NCBI GenBank assembly: GCA_036502625.1
Contig: DASXYG010000027.1
Location: 1 to 57,427 of the forward strand
Reading direction: 5' to 3'
DNA: 57,427 bases
Source: DASXYG01 sp036502625
Lineage (GTDB): Bacteria; Actinomycetota; Actinomycetes; Streptosporangiales; Streptosporangiaceae
Shown here: positions 8,350 to 17,183 of the stretch, one piece after another
Position numbering within the stretch: position 1 is the first letter of the stretch
Layout: each line of letters starts with the position of its first letter
Translations under genes and position numbers: made by a program
The notes under the pieces: generated by a model
The model's input: the letters and a program-made list of their open reading frames with translations, nothing else
Told to the model about the DNA's origin: nothing
The model's database searches: none

Positions 8350-8774
8350 GCGACGAGGCCGAGCAGCTCGGGCGCGGCCGCGCGGGCGGACCACCGCGCG
8401 CCCGGGTCGGGCAGCAGGCGGCGGCTCTCCAGGTCGAGCAGGCCGCCGACGCTGGTCAGCTCGGCGGCGAGCGTGCCGTCGGCGCGGCGGATCTCCTGCC
8501 GCACCTCGAACGTCTTGCCCGCGCCCCACACGAACGCGCACGTGACGTCCACGGCGTCGCCGCGGCGCAACTCGCGGTGGAACCGTACGGTCGTCTCCAG
8601 CGTGACGGGCCCGATGCCGTCGGCGATCAGCGCGTCGACGTCGACGCCCGCGGCGCTCAGGCACGCCCAGCGCGCGTGGTCGCCGTACTGCCAGTAGACG
8701 GCGCCGTTGAGGTGGCCCTGGGTGTCGAGCTCGTAGCCGCGGACCTCGATCCGTACGCGGAAGGGTTCGGTCAT
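8346..8774 (-). CDS. Acyl-CoA thioesterase, hot-dog (4HBT) family
   Basis: A 142 aa single hot-dog protein. Residues 14-30 read YELDTQGHLNGAVYWQY, the 4-hydroxybenzoyl-CoA-thioesterase-type motif with the catalytic Asp (Asp17), GH and N. The later part has TTVRFHRELRRGDAVDVTC, another signature of the fold. It presumably hydrolyses an acyl-CoA or acyl-ACP. The ATG at 8774 overlaps the stop of the upstream small gene (ATGA), so the pair forms an operon. Confidence 0.86.
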   Translation of the reverse strand: MTEPFRVRIEVRGYELDTQGHLNGAVYWQYGDHARWACLSAAGVDVDALIADGIGPVTLETTVRFHRELRRGDAVDVTCAFVWGAGKTFEVRQEIRRADGTLAAELTSVGGLLDLESRRLLPDPGARWSARAAAPELLGLVA

Positions 8775-9100
8775 CGCTCCTCCTCGGCCTCGTCCGTGTC
8801 GTCCGTGTCGTACGCGGCCAGCCAGTCGTGCGACTTGTCGGTGAGGTGGCGCAGGCCGTCGGCGCCCACCTCGGCCCAGCCGCCGCGGGTCCAGCCGCCG
8901 GTGGTCTGCGGGGCGAACCCGTGCCGCTGGAACAGCGCGGACGCCTCCTGTTTGGTGAGGCCGCGGCGGCCCCATTCCCTGATCAGTGCGGCCGTGCGCG
9001 GCAGCTCGCCGTCGTCGGGTTCGTCGCCGACCGCCTCGGCGAGCTCGGCGAAACCGCGCGCGATCAGGCGCAGCGCGGCCTTCGCCCGTACGGGGTCCAT
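8771..9100 (-). CDS. Hypothetical protein, helical, 109 aa
   Basis: Not recognised. An acidic, helix-rich protein starting MDPVRAKAALRLIARGFAEL, with a mid-section RRGLTKQEASALFQRHGFAPQ that resembles a small wing/HTH-like fold. It ends in a polyacidic tail (DTDDTDEAEEER). It is translationally coupled (ATGA) to the downstream thioesterase. Coding character is good and the start is the first ATG after the symporter stop region. Confidence 0.7.
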   Translation of the reverse strand: MDPVRAKAALRLIARGFAELAEAVGDEPDDGELPRTAALIREWGRRGLTKQEASALFQRHGFAPQTTGGWTRGGWAEVGADGLRHLTDKSHDWLAAYDTDDTDEAEEER

Positions 9101-9109
9101 GCCGCGACT

Positions 9110-10597
9110 CTAATCTGATTGCTCATCGATCGCCAGCGATTGGTCAGCGATTGAGACGGCCTCGGCCGACGGGGCGCGGGTGACGAGGCTGACCAGCACG
9201 GTGACGGCGGCGTTGACGAGCAGGGCGACGAAGCCGTTGTCGATGCCCGGGGCGATGGCCTGCCAGGCGTCCGTCAGGGGCGGGGCCAGGAGGGCGGCGA
9301 AGCCCGCGACGATGCCGGCGAAGGCGCCCCAGGCGGTGATGCGGCGCCACAGGAAGCTGAGGATCACCGCGGGGGCGAGCTGGCCGATGGCCGAGTAGGC
9401 GTACAGGAGGATCGTCAGGAGGGCGCGGGTGTCGGCCAGCGTCATGAGGACGGCCACCGCGGCGGCGACGATCATGGCGGCGCGGCTGACGCGCAGGCCC
9501 GTACGGTCGGGGACGTCGCGGCGCACCGCGCCGTACACGTTGCGGGCGACCAGCGTGCCGATGCTGAGCAGCAGCACCGAGCCGGGCGCGATGGCCAGCA
9601 GGATGCCGGCGCCGGCGACGACGCCGACCAGCCACGCGGGGAACGCGTGGGCGACGAACGTGAGCAGCGCGGCGTTGGAGTCCTTCAGGCCGGGCACGGC
9701 GAGCAGCGCGGCGAAGCCGAGCAGCACGATGAAGAAGTACGCCAGGGAGTACAGCGGCTGCCAGACCGCGTTGCGGCGGATCGAGTTGACGTCGCGGGCG
9801 GCGAAGGACACCTGGAACAGGTGCGGGAACACCCAGTTGCCGAGCGCGATCGACAGCGCGGACGTCGCGAACCACAAGGGGCCCATGGCCGGATCCGCTG
9901 GGTCGGACGCATAGCCGGGCAGGCTGCCGATGCCCGGGTACTTGTCCTGGACCGTGGCGAAGACGTCGCTGATCGAGCCGAGGCCCACCGCGTGGGCGGC
10001 GGCGAACGCCAGGACCAGCACGATCACGATCATCAGGACGTCCTTGACCGCGGCGGCGAACGCGGCGGAGCGCAGCCCGGTCGCGAGGACGTACGCCACC
10101 ATCAGCACCGCCGCGATGATCACCGCGGCCTCCTTGGGCAGCGCCGTGCCGAACAGGATCGACACCATCAGCGACAGCCCGGTGAGCTGGATCTGGACGT
10201 AGACCAGCAGCGCCGCGATGCCGACGAGCGCGGCCACGACGCCGAGCGCGCGCGAGCCGAAGCGCCGCTCGAAGTAGTCGGCCTGGGTGATCAGCCCGGC
10301 GCGGCGGCCCGCGTGCCAGATGCGCGGCATGAGCCAGTAGCCGAGCGCGTACGACAGGGAGACCGAGGTGAACGCGATGTACGCGGGGGCTCCGGCGGCG
10401 TAGGCGTAGCCGCTGATGCCGAGGATGGCGAAGGTGGTGTAGACCTCGCCGGCGTTCATGAACCAGAAGATCACCGAGCCGAAGCGGCGCCCGCCGATGG
10501 CCCAGTCGCTGACGGTGCCGCGGCGGTAGCGGGTGCCGTAGACCAGGGAGCCGGCCACGGTCGCCAGGACGATCGCGGTCGCGATGGCCAGCGTCAC
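9110..10597 (-). CDS. Sodium:solute symporter (SSS family)
   Basis: A 495 aa membrane protein with about 13 hydrophobic segments. It has the SSS opening SDWAIGGRRFGSVIFWFMNAGEVYTTF and the helix GYAYAAGAPAYIAFTSVSLSYALGYWLMP, then the family pattern HAGRRAGLITQADYFERRFGSR. It imports a small organic solute with Na+; the substrate is unknown. The GTG start at 10597 overlaps the DUF3311 stop (GTGA), the usual actinobacterial arrangement. The C-terminus ends in a short cytosolic acidic tail. Confidence 0.91.
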   Translation of the reverse strand: MTLAIATAIVLATVAGSLVYGTRYRRGTVSDWAIGGRRFGSVIFWFMNAGEVYTTFAILGISGYAYAAGAPAYIAFTSVSLSYALGYWLMPRIWHAGRRAGLITQADYFERRFGSRALGVVAALVGIAALLVYVQIQLTGLSLMVSILFGTALPKEAAVIIAAVLMVAYVLATGLRSAAFAAAVKDVLMIVIVLVLAFAAAHAVGLGSISDVFATVQDKYPGIGSLPGYASDPADPAMGPLWFATSALSIALGNWVFPHLFQVSFAARDVNSIRRNAVWQPLYSLAYFFIVLLGFAALLAVPGLKDSNAALLTFVAHAFPAWLVGVVAGAGILLAIAPGSVLLLSIGTLVARNVYGAVRRDVPDRTGLRVSRAAMIVAAAVAVLMTLADTRALLTILLYAYSAIGQLAPAVILSFLWRRITAWGAFAGIVAGFAALLAPPLTDAWQAIAPGIDNGFVALLVNAAVTVLVSLVTRAPSAEAVSIADQSLAIDEQSD

Positions 10598-10797
10598 GCG
10601 CCACCTCGCCGGGAGCGCGCGCGGTCGATGCGGTAGACCGTGCCGATGCAGATCGTCGCGACGACGACGCCGGCCATCTGCCACAGCATCGGGAACGGGA
10701 TCTCCGCGAGCCGCCACCGTACGCCGTTCACGACCGGGGCGAGCCCGGCCTGCCAGACGAACGGGACCACAAGCAGCCAGCGGTGGGCGTTGCGCAC
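10594..10797 (-). CDS. DUF3311 small membrane partner of the symporter
   Basis: A 67 aa protein with two membrane segments (WLLVVPFVWQAGLAPVVNG and FPMLWQMAGVVVATICIG) and a short basic tail. It matches DUF3311, small proteins encoded directly before SSS transporters. GTG 10797 was chosen because GGAGG lies 7-8 bases upstream and gives the usual family length. It overlaps the symporter start by 4 bp. Confidence 0.83.
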   Translation of the reverse strand: MRNAHRWLLVVPFVWQAGLAPVVNGVRWRLAEIPFPMLWQMAGVVVATICIGTVYRIDRARSRRGGA

Positions 10798-10891
10798 GGG
10801 TTCCTCCTCGCCGAGCCGGTCATGCGCCTCGTGGATCCTAGGGCGGGCGGCCTGGCGCGCCGTACCCGCGGCCGTATATAGCATGATCGCT

Positions 10892-11758
10892 ATGCGTCTA
10901 GGCGTGAACGTCCCGAACTTCGGGCCCGGCACCGATCCCGACGCGCTCGCGAGCTGGGCGCGCGTCGTGGAGGGGCTCGGCTACGACCTGCTGATGGTCT
11001 CCGACCACGTCGTGATCACCCCGGACGTCGCCGAGCAGTACCCGGCGCCGTTCTACGAGCCGTTCACCACGCTGTCGTGGCTGGCCGGGATCACCGGGCG
11101 GGTACGGCTTGGCACCACCGTGCTGATCGCGCCGTACCGGCATCCGCTGCTGGTCGCGCGCATGGCCGCGAACCTGAACCGGCTCAGCGGCGGCCGCCTG
11201 GTGCTCGGCGTGGGCGTCGGGTGGGCGAAGGAGGAGTTCGCGGCGCTCGGCGCGGAGTACACCGCGCGCGGCCGCACCACCGACGACTACCTCGCGGCCA
11301 TCCGTACGGCCTGGGCGGACGGCGTCGACGACTATCAGTCCGGCGCGATCCCGATCTGGGTGGGCGGCAACAGCGGCGCCGCCCAGCGCCGCGCCGTACG
11401 CCTCGGCGACGCCTGGCATCCGCTGCGCTTCACCCTGCCGTGGCTGCGCGGCGCGCTGCCGGGCATCGCCGCGGCGGCCGCCGACGCCGGGCGTCCCGTA
11501 CCGGCGCTGGCGCCGCGCATCTCGCTGCGCATCACCGACACCCCGGTCGCCGGCGACGACCGGCTCGCCGGCACGGGCACGATCGGCCAGGTGCGCGCCG
11601 ACCTGGACGACCTGGCCGGGCTCGGCGCGGAGACCACCCTCCTCGACCCGTTCAACGGCGACCCGGAGGAGACGCGCCACCCCGAGCACGCCTGGCAGGC
11701 GCTGGCCGCCGTCGCGGCGGGCCGGGAGACGACCACCACTTCACAGGAGCGCGCATGA
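10892..11758 (+). CDS. LLM-class F420-dependent oxidoreductase
   Basis: A 288 aa luciferase-like protein beginning MRLGVNVPNFGPGTDPDALASWARVVEGLGYD. Family motifs are LLMVSDHVVITP, ITGRVRLGTTVLIAPYRHPLLVA and GRLVLGVGVGWAKEEF, as in the TIGR03619-like F420 branch. An ATG three codons earlier (10883) is also possible. The stop overlaps the deaminase start (ATGA at 11755-11758), so these two form an operon divergent from the DUF3311-symporter pair. Substrate is unknown. Confidence 0.88.
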   Translation: MRLGVNVPNFGPGTDPDALASWARVVEGLGYDLLMVSDHVVITPDVAEQYPAPFYEPFTTLSWLAGITGRVRLGTTVLIAPYRHPLLVARMAANLNRLSGGRLVLGVGVGWAKEEFAALGAEYTARGRTTDDYLAAIRTAWADGVDDYQSGAIPIWVGGNSGAAQRRAVRLGDAWHPLRFTLPWLRGALPGIAAAAADAGRPVPALAPRISLRITDTPVAGDDRLAGTGTIGQVRADLDDLAGLGAETTLLDPFNGDPEETRHPEHAWQALAAVAAGRETTTTSQERA

Positions 11759-12249
11759 CCGACACCGAGGTGACCGAGGCCGACCGGGCGCACCTGCGCC
11801 GCTGCGTGGAGCTGGCCGCGGAGGCGGTGGCCGCGGGCGACGAACCGTACGGCTCCGTACTGGTCGGCGCCGACGGCACCGTTCTCGCGGAGGCCCGCAA
11901 CGAGGTGGTGACCACCGGCGACGCCACGCGCCACCCCGAGTTCGAGCTGGCCCGCTGGGCGGCGACCCACGTGCCCGCCGGCGAGCGCCCGGCGGCGACC
12001 GTCTTCACCTCGGGCGAGCACTGCCCCATGTGCTCGGCCGCGCACGGCAAGGTGGGGCTCGGCCGCATCGTGTTCGCCACCTCGGCGGCGCAGGAGGTGC
12101 CGTGGGACGCGGAGTTCGGCGTCGCGCCGGGCCGCGTGCCCGCCCAGCGGATCACCGACGTCGTACCGGGGCTGCGGGCGGACGGGCCGGTCGCCGAGTT
12201 CGCCGAGCCGATGCACGACCTGCACCGGCGGTTCCACGCCGGGTCGTAG
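11755..12249 (+). CDS. Nucleoside/guanine deaminase-like (CDA superfamily)
   Basis: A 164 aa zinc hydrolase of the cytidine-deaminase superfamily. Zinc ligands and the catalytic Glu are in HPEFELARW (His60, Glu62) and EHCPMC (Cys90, Cys93). The usual PCxxC is preceded here by His instead of Pro, a modest deviation. The overall pattern (DEPYGSVLVGADG, EARNEVVTTGD) fits the guanine-deaminase/nucleoside-deaminase branch. It is coupled to the LLM oxidoreductase by ATGA and converges on purM with only 6 bp between. Confidence 0.85.
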   Translation: MTDTEVTEADRAHLRRCVELAAEAVAAGDEPYGSVLVGADGTVLAEARNEVVTTGDATRHPEFELARWAATHVPAGERPAATVFTSGEHCPMCSAAHGKVGLGRIVFATSAAQEVPWDAEFGVAPGRVPAQRITDVVPGLRADGPVAEFAEPMHDLHRRFHAGS

Positions 12250-12255
12250 CGCGGC

Positions 12256-13308
12256 TCAGGCGGGGTGGGCCCCGGTCAGCCGGGCCTCGCCGGTGCCGGG
12301 GACGATCTCGCCGAGCACCCACGCGGGCACACCGCGTTCGGCCAGGAGGGCGAGCGCGGCGTCGGCGTCGGCGGCGGCGACCACCGCGGCCATACCGACG
12401 CCCATGTTGAAGGTGCGCTCCATCTCCTCGGCCGCGACGCCGCCGTGGCCGGCGATGACGTCGAAGACCGGCTGGGGCGTCCAGGTGGCGCGGTCAAGCA
12501 CGGCGTCGGCGGTGGGCGGCAGGGAGCGGGCCAGGTTGGCCGCGAGGCCGCCGCCGGTGATGTGCGCGTACGCGTGGACGTCGCAGGCGGCGGCGACGGC
12601 CAGGCAGTCGAGCGCGTAGATGCGGGTGGGCTCCAGGAGCTCGGCGCCGAGTGGACGGCGCAGCTCGGGGAGGTCGGTGTCCAGCGCGAGGCCCGCGGCG
12701 GCGAGGACGGCGCGGACCAGGGAGTAGCCGTTGGAGTGCGGGCCGGACGACGCGAGGCCGAGCACCGCGTCGCCGGGGCGTACGCGCTGCGGCCCGAGGA
12801 CCGCGGACGCCTCGACGACCCCGGTTCCGGCGCCCGCGAGGTCGTACTCGTCGGCGCCGAGCACCCCGGGATGCTCGGCGGTCTCGCCGCCGACCAGCGC
12901 GCACCCGGCCTGGCGGCAGCCCTCGGCGATGCCGCCGACGATCGTCGCGACGCGTTCCGGTACGACCTTGCCGCAGGCGATGTAGTCGGTCATGAACAGC
13001 GGTTCGGCGCCGCACACCGCGAGGTCGTCGACGACCATGCCGACGAGGTCGATGCCGATGGTGTCGTGGACGCCGAGCCGCTGCGCGAGCAGCACCTTCG
13101 TACCGACGCCGTCCGTGGACGTGGCGAGCAGCGGGTCGGTGTACGCGCCGACGTCGAGGCGGAACAGGCCGGCGAAGCCGCTGGCGTCGTCGACCATCTC
13201 GGGGCGGCGCGCGCGGGCGAGCTTGTCGCGCATGAGCGCGACGGCGGTCTCGCCCGCCGCGATGTCGACCCCGGCCGAGCTGTAGGAGATCTTCGGTGTG
13301 GTGCTCAT
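12256..13308 (-). CDS. purM: Phosphoribosylformylglycinamidine cyclo-ligase
   Basis: AIR synthetase, fifth step of purine synthesis, 350 aa. Motifs: ISYSSAGVDIAAGE, LLATSTDGVGTKVLLA, NDLAVCGAEPLF-type segment MVVDDLAVCGAEPLFMTDY, CALVGGETAEHPGV and the C-terminal ITGGGLAANLARSLP with FNMGVGMAAVV. The ATG at 13308 overlaps the purF stop (ATGA), so purF-purM is one translationally coupled operon. The long frame continuing upstream is the antisense-side shadow of purF. Confidence 0.97.
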   Translation of the reverse strand: MSTTPKISYSSAGVDIAAGETAVALMRDKLARARRPEMVDDASGFAGLFRLDVGAYTDPLLATSTDGVGTKVLLAQRLGVHDTIGIDLVGMVVDDLAVCGAEPLFMTDYIACGKVVPERVATIVGGIAEGCRQAGCALVGGETAEHPGVLGADEYDLAGAGTGVVEASAVLGPQRVRPGDAVLGLASSGPHSNGYSLVRAVLAAAGLALDTDLPELRRPLGAELLEPTRIYALDCLAVAAACDVHAYAHITGGGLAANLARSLPPTADAVLDRATWTPQPVFDVIAGHGGVAAEEMERTFNMGVGMAAVVAAADADAALALLAERGVPAWVLGEIVPGTGEARLTGAHPA

Positions 13309-14756
13309 TGGGCGGCCGAGGTCTCCAGGGTCTCCAGCAGGTACTTGTCGTGCGACGCCTCGATCGGCACCGGGTAGACGCCGTCGAAGCAGGCGCGGCA
13401 CAGGTTGTCCGCCGGCTGGCGGGTGGCCTCGATCAGCTCGGGCAGCGAGACGAAGCCGAGGGAGTCGGCGCCGATGGACGCGCGGATGCCCTCGGGGTCG
13501 AGGTTGCCCGCGGCGAGCTCCGCCCGGCTGGCGAAGTCGATGCCGTAGTAGCAGGGCCAGGCGACCGGCGGCGCGGAGATGCGGACGTGCACCTCGGTGG
13601 CGCCGGCGTCGCGGAGCATCTTCACGATGGCGCGCTGGGTGTTGCCGCGCACGATCGTGTCGTCGACCACGACGAGCCGCTTGCCCGCGATGACGTCGCG
13701 CAGCGGGTTCAGCTTCAGCCGGATGCCGAGCTGGCGGATCGTCTGGCTCGGCTGGATGAACGTACGGCCGACGTAGGAGTTCTTCACCAGGCCCTGGCCG
13801 TACGGGATGCCGCTGGCCTCGGCGTAGCCGATGGCCGCGGGGGTGCCTGACTCGGGCACCGGCACGACCAGGTCGGCGTCCACCGGATGTTCGACCGCGA
13901 GCCTGCGGCCGACCTCGACGCGGGTGGCGTGGACGCCGCGCCCGGCGATCGTGGTGTCCGGACGGGCGAGGTAGACGTATTCGAACAGGCAGCCCTTGGG
14001 GCGCGGCGGCGCGAAGCGTACGGACCGCACGCCCTCGCCGTCGATCGTGATCAGCTCGCCGGGCTCGATCTCGCGGACGTACGTCGCGCCGACGATGTCG
14101 AGGGCGGCGGTCTCGCTGGCCACCACCCAGCCGCGGTCGAGGCGGCCGAGCACCAGCGGGTGGATGCCCTCGGGGTCGCGCGCGGCGTAGAGCCGGTTCT
14201 CGTCCATGAAGACCAGGCAGTACGCGCCGCGGGCGCGCGGGAGGACCTCGGCCGTTGCGTCCGTCAGCGCGCCGCCGTCGTGGCGCTCGGCGAGCAGGGC
14301 CGTGAGGACGTCGGTGTCGGTGGTGGCCACGCCGGTGCGGTTCTTGACCATGGCGAGGAGCTCGGCGGTGTTGATCAGGTTGCCGTTGTGGGTCAGCGCG
14401 AGGCCGCCGCCGCCCGCCGGGCGGAACGTGGGCTGCGCGTTCTCCCAGACCGATGAGCCGGTCGTGGAGTAGCGGCAGTGGCCGACGGCGATGTGGCCGC
14501 GCAGGGAGTCGAGGACCGATTCGTCGAAGACCTGCGGCACGAGCCCCATGTCCTTGTAGACGACGATCCGGGAGCCGTCGCTGACCGCGATGCCCGCGGA
14601 TTCCTGGCCACGGTGTTGGAGTGCGTACAGGCCGAAGTAGGTGAGCTTGCTGACCTCCTCGCCCGGAGCCCAGACGCCGAAGACGCCGCAGGCATCCTGG
14701 GGGCCGTGGTTCGCCGGATCGAGCTCGTGGGTCAGCCGCCCGTCGGGGTGTGGCAC
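13305..14756 (-). CDS. purF: Amidophosphoribosyltransferase
   Basis: First committed step of purine synthesis, 483 aa. DACGVFGVW places the Ntn nucleophile at Cys23 after a 22-residue propeptide, as in the Fe-S (Bacillus-type) enzymes. The glutaminase domain (LQHRGQESAGIA, GHCRYSTTG, LTHNGNL) is followed by the PRTase domain with the PRPP loop VVVDDTIVRGNTQRAIV. Candidate 4Fe-4S cysteines are in KGCLFEY, WPCYYG and the CRACF pair. ATG 14756 lies 10 codons before the conserved start of homology. It is followed by purM. Confidence 0.97.
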   Translation of the reverse strand: MPHPDGRLTHELDPANHGPQDACGVFGVWAPGEEVSKLTYFGLYALQHRGQESAGIAVSDGSRIVVYKDMGLVPQVFDESVLDSLRGHIAVGHCRYSTTGSSVWENAQPTFRPAGGGGLALTHNGNLINTAELLAMVKNRTGVATTDTDVLTALLAERHDGGALTDATAEVLPRARGAYCLVFMDENRLYAARDPEGIHPLVLGRLDRGWVVASETAALDIVGATYVREIEPGELITIDGEGVRSVRFAPPRPKGCLFEYVYLARPDTTIAGRGVHATRVEVGRRLAVEHPVDADLVVPVPESGTPAAIGYAEASGIPYGQGLVKNSYVGRTFIQPSQTIRQLGIRLKLNPLRDVIAGKRLVVVDDTIVRGNTQRAIVKMLRDAGATEVHVRISAPPVAWPCYYGIDFASRAELAAGNLDPEGIRASIGADSLGFVSLPELIEATRQPADNLCRACFDGVYPVPIEASHDKYLLETLETSAAQ

Positions 14757-14863
14757 GCAGCCAGTGTACCGGCCGCCCGAAACCTACCTGGATGCCGGTT
14801 CTCCCGGCCTGGCCTCCCGGTTCGGGCCGGTCAGACGGCGGTCCGGCCTCCAGGTTCGGCCTG

Positions 14864-15316
14864 TCAGGCGGCGTCGAGCGGGAGGTACGGGGACAGGTCG
14901 GCGCGGTTTCCGCTCGCGGAGATGTGCCCGGCGGCGTATTCCTCCGCCCAGGTCGTACGCCCGGTGGCCAGCGCCAGCCAGGTCGGGGCGTCCATCTCGA
15001 CGACGTTCGGCGGCGTGCCGCGCGTGTGCCGCGGCCCCTCGACGCACTGGACGGCCGCGTACGGCGGCACCCGCACCTCGACCGCGTGCCCCGGCGCGAT
15101 CTCCGCGAGCCGGTCGAGCAGGAGCCGCACCGCCGTACGCGCCGCGCCACGCAACGGCCGCTGACCGGCGTCGACAGCCCGCTGAACGGCGGCAAGACAG
15201 GCAAGCCGCAACCGGTTCGCATCGTGCGGCCCGTCGTACGGCGGCTCCCCCACGGCGGCGAGCTGCTCATTGAGCGCGGCGAGAATCTTCTCCGGCGTCT
15301 GACTGGCGGACGGCAT
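14864..15316 (-). CDS. Sterol-carrier-fold (SCP_3 type) protein
   Basis: A 150 aa protein ending in the bacterial SCP orthologue pattern VEVRVPPYAAVQCVEGPRHTRGTPPNVVEMDAPTW / RTTWAEEYAAGHISASGNRADLS. The N-terminal 60 residues are helical (TPEKILAALNEQLAAV). The SCP2-like fold suggests binding of a hydrophobic ligand; no activity is known. This gene lies upstream of purF in other actinomycetes. ATG 15316 is preferred; ATG 15361 is an alternative with unconvincing extra residues. Confidence 0.85.
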   Translation of the reverse strand: MPSASQTPEKILAALNEQLAAVGEPPYDGPHDANRLRLACLAAVQRAVDAGQRPLRGAARTAVRLLLDRLAEIAPGHAVEVRVPPYAAVQCVEGPRHTRGTPPNVVEMDAPTWLALATGRTTWAEEYAAGHISASGNRADLSPYLPLDAA

Positions 15317-15489
15317 CCGCCAATTATGCCGGGCGCGCGGCGGCAAGAACCGCTCGGACATCCGCCGCCCCAGCCCCGTCCCACGCTGCCGCGGCGCAAC
15401 CCCACCAGCCCCCGCCCCCACCCGCATGTCCACAGCGCCCCTTCTCCGCGCCCAGGTATGCGAGTCCGGGTACATGGCAACGCGCCCGA

Positions 15490-15560
15490 GAAAGGCCGCG
15501 CTACGCGCGCAGACCCCCCGCGACCCCAGTCACCCGAATCCAAGGCCGGGCCGCGAGGCT
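15490..15560 (+). repeat. Dispersed repeat A, single diverged copy
   Basis: The segment from GAAAGGCCGCGCTACGCGCG to GCCGCGAGGCTG matches, with several changes, the core of the five-copy array at 33.2-33.9 kb, including CCCCCCGCGACC and TCCAAGGC.GGGCCGCG.GGCTGCC. It is noncoding and lies 18 kb from the array. Confidence 0.75.
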
Positions 15561-15721
15561 GCCGCCCTTAGCAAGGCATCCACCCGGCATCCTCAGAACC
15601 CCTCAGGCTCCCGCACCACACACTCAGCTACGCGAAGCGGGGGCGGGCGCCCCAGGGCACGGTCTTGCGCGACCCGGGGGCGGTGCTCGGCCGCTCCGGA
15701 GGATGCGTCGCAGGGGCGACA

Positions 15722-15805
15722 GCCTCGCGGCCCAACCTTGAACACGCCCAACCCCGAACGCGGGAAAACAGTCGCGCGCCAGCGCGGCCTTTGCGCGGCG
15801 GAGCC
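15722..15805 (+). repeat. Dispersed repeat B, copy 1 (84 bp)
   Basis: An 84 bp unit running from GCCTCGCGGCCCAACC through ACGCGGGAAAACAGTCGCGC to GCGCGGCGGAGCC. By eye it differs from copy 2 at three positions. No coding frame is conserved in a protein-like way. Confidence 0.85.
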
Positions 15806-15957
15806 TCATTCCCCCACCCATCCGCACCCACGCACGGGCTCGGGCGAATGGCGCACGAGCTGCGGGACGCAGGGGGCACGAGTGCACGGAGGCGGGCGGC
15901 GCGCTCAGGCGGATGGGGGCACGGACGCGTACACGGACGGCGCACGGAGGCAGGCGA

Positions 15958-16131
15958 CATGGGCGGGGCGCGGAGGCCGGAGGCCGGAGGCCGGAGGCGC
16001 AGAGGCGCGCGGGGCGCGGAGGCCGGAGGCACGGAGGCCCGGAGGCGCGCGGGGCGCGGAGGCGCGCGGGGGGCGGAGGCGCGCGAGGGGCGGAGGCGCG
16101 CGAGGGGCGGAGGCGCGCGAGGCTCAGGTGA
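15958..16131 (+). repeat. GGAGGC-rich low-complexity tract
   Basis: A run of imperfect GGAGGC/GGAGGCC units that turns into a 17 bp tandem unit (GGAGGCGCGCGAGGGGC) repeated about three times near 16070-16125. It abuts the 3' end of the phosphotransferase-like gene, whose stop is at 16124. The plus strand has many closely spaced G-runs and could form G-quadruplexes. Confidence 0.8.
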
Positions 16132-16657
16132 CCTCGGTGGCTATGTGGTGGGCGCAGGTCAGGGATTCCGTGTGGGTCGTGTCGACCTCGATGTCGTACT
16201 TCACGCCCTGGTGGACGAGGTTCGCCTGGGATGCGGCCATTCCGGCGGCCCGGTCTCCCCGGGCGAGCTCGCGGCCCTCGGCGACCGCGCTGTCGCAGCG
16301 GACGCCGACCCACAGCACGTCAAGCCCGGCGAGGGCGGTTCGCCAGCGCCGCTGGGACGCCGGGCCGCCGATGAAGACCTCGTCGACGACGATCCGGGCG
16401 CCCGCGCGGGCCATCGCGGCGACCCCCTCGATCCACGCCGCCTCCAGCGCACGGAACCCCGGCCCGACGCGCACCTCGCCGTCCGGCCCGACACCGAGCC
16501 CCTCGTCCGAGGCCCGCAAGGACGCGGGCAGCGCGTCGACGAACGTGTCGGTCCCGATGGCGAGCCACGGGTCGGACAGCACCGCCTGGAGACACCGCGC
16601 AATGCCGGACTTGCCCGAGCTCGAACCACCGTTCAACACGATCACCTGAGTCGTCAC
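16124..16657 (-). CDS. Chloramphenicol 3-O-phosphotransferase-like protein
   Basis: A 177 aa P-loop kinase very close in length to the Streptomyces venezuelae CPT (178 aa). Walker A is GGSSSGKS (residues 10-17), and the residue matching the catalytic Asp37 of CPT is in GTDTFVDALP at the same number. RIVVDEVFIGG and WVGVRCDSAVAEGRE are also family-like. Members phosphorylate chloramphenicol or unknown hydroxylated small molecules, so resistance is possible but not shown. GTG 16657 opens directly onto the P-loop strand. The gene stands alone between repeat-rich stretches. Confidence 0.85.
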   Translation of the reverse strand: MTTQVIVLNGGSSSGKSGIARCLQAVLSDPWLAIGTDTFVDALPASLRASDEGLGVGPDGEVRVGPGFRALEAAWIEGVAAMARAGARIVVDEVFIGGPASQRRWRTALAGLDVLWVGVRCDSAVAEGRELARGDRAAGMAASQANLVHQGVKYDIEVDTTHTESLTCAHHIATEVT

Positions 16658-16903
16658 CCGCGCCACAGTAGAGCGCCACAGACAGGATCTCCCAGCCGGA
16701 CCAAGGCCTCTACCGTCCGGTGTCGAGCCCGGCCCTCGCCTGCGTGGCGGGGGTGCGAAGCCACCGCGCACCCTGCGCCTTGCGCCCACGCTTGGGGACG
16801 CGAGGCGCTGAGCGGGGGACGCGGGATGCCCGGGGCGAGGCGGACATTGGGGAGTCAGAAGCACCCGGAACAGAAACGCACAGGACGCCCCCGAAGAGCG
16901 GCA

Positions 16904-16987
16904 GCCTCGCGGCCCAACCACGAACACGCCCAACCCCGAACGCGGGAAAACAGTCGCGCGCCAGCGCGGCCTTTACGCGGCGGAGCC
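16904..16987 (+). repeat. Dispersed repeat B, copy 2 (84 bp)
   Basis: Same 84 bp unit as at 15722, with about three mismatches by eye, and followed by a similar CCCC.GAGCCACCCGCACC-type flank. Confidence 0.85.
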
Positions 16988-17183
16988 GCGCTCCCCGAGC
17001 CACCCGCACCGGGCGCCAGCGCGGGAGCACCGCGCACGGCACGAGGCGCTGGACGCGCAAGGTGCCGAGGCGGGACACGGAGGCAGGGGCACGACGCGCG
17101 CGCAGGGCGCGGGGCGGGGCGCATGGACACCGAGAGCCAGGGCGCCCCGGACAGCAGCGCACAGGGCGCCCACCAAAGGCGAA

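Larger units (their letters stand above)
15317..16123. other. Gene-free repeat-rich region
   Basis: About 800 bases without a supportable gene. The long open frames on both strands (over 400 codons on the plus strand) are Arg/Gly/Ala/Pro-rich translations of repeats and GC bias. It holds one A-type repeat, one B-type repeat and a GGAGGC-rich tract, listed separately. Confidence 0.65.

Noticed and set aside
13309..15543. Long minus-strand frame extending purM upstream to over 1000 codons
   Set aside because: It runs through purF in another frame and gives only Arg/Pro-rich sequence; purM begins at the ATG that overlaps the purF stop.
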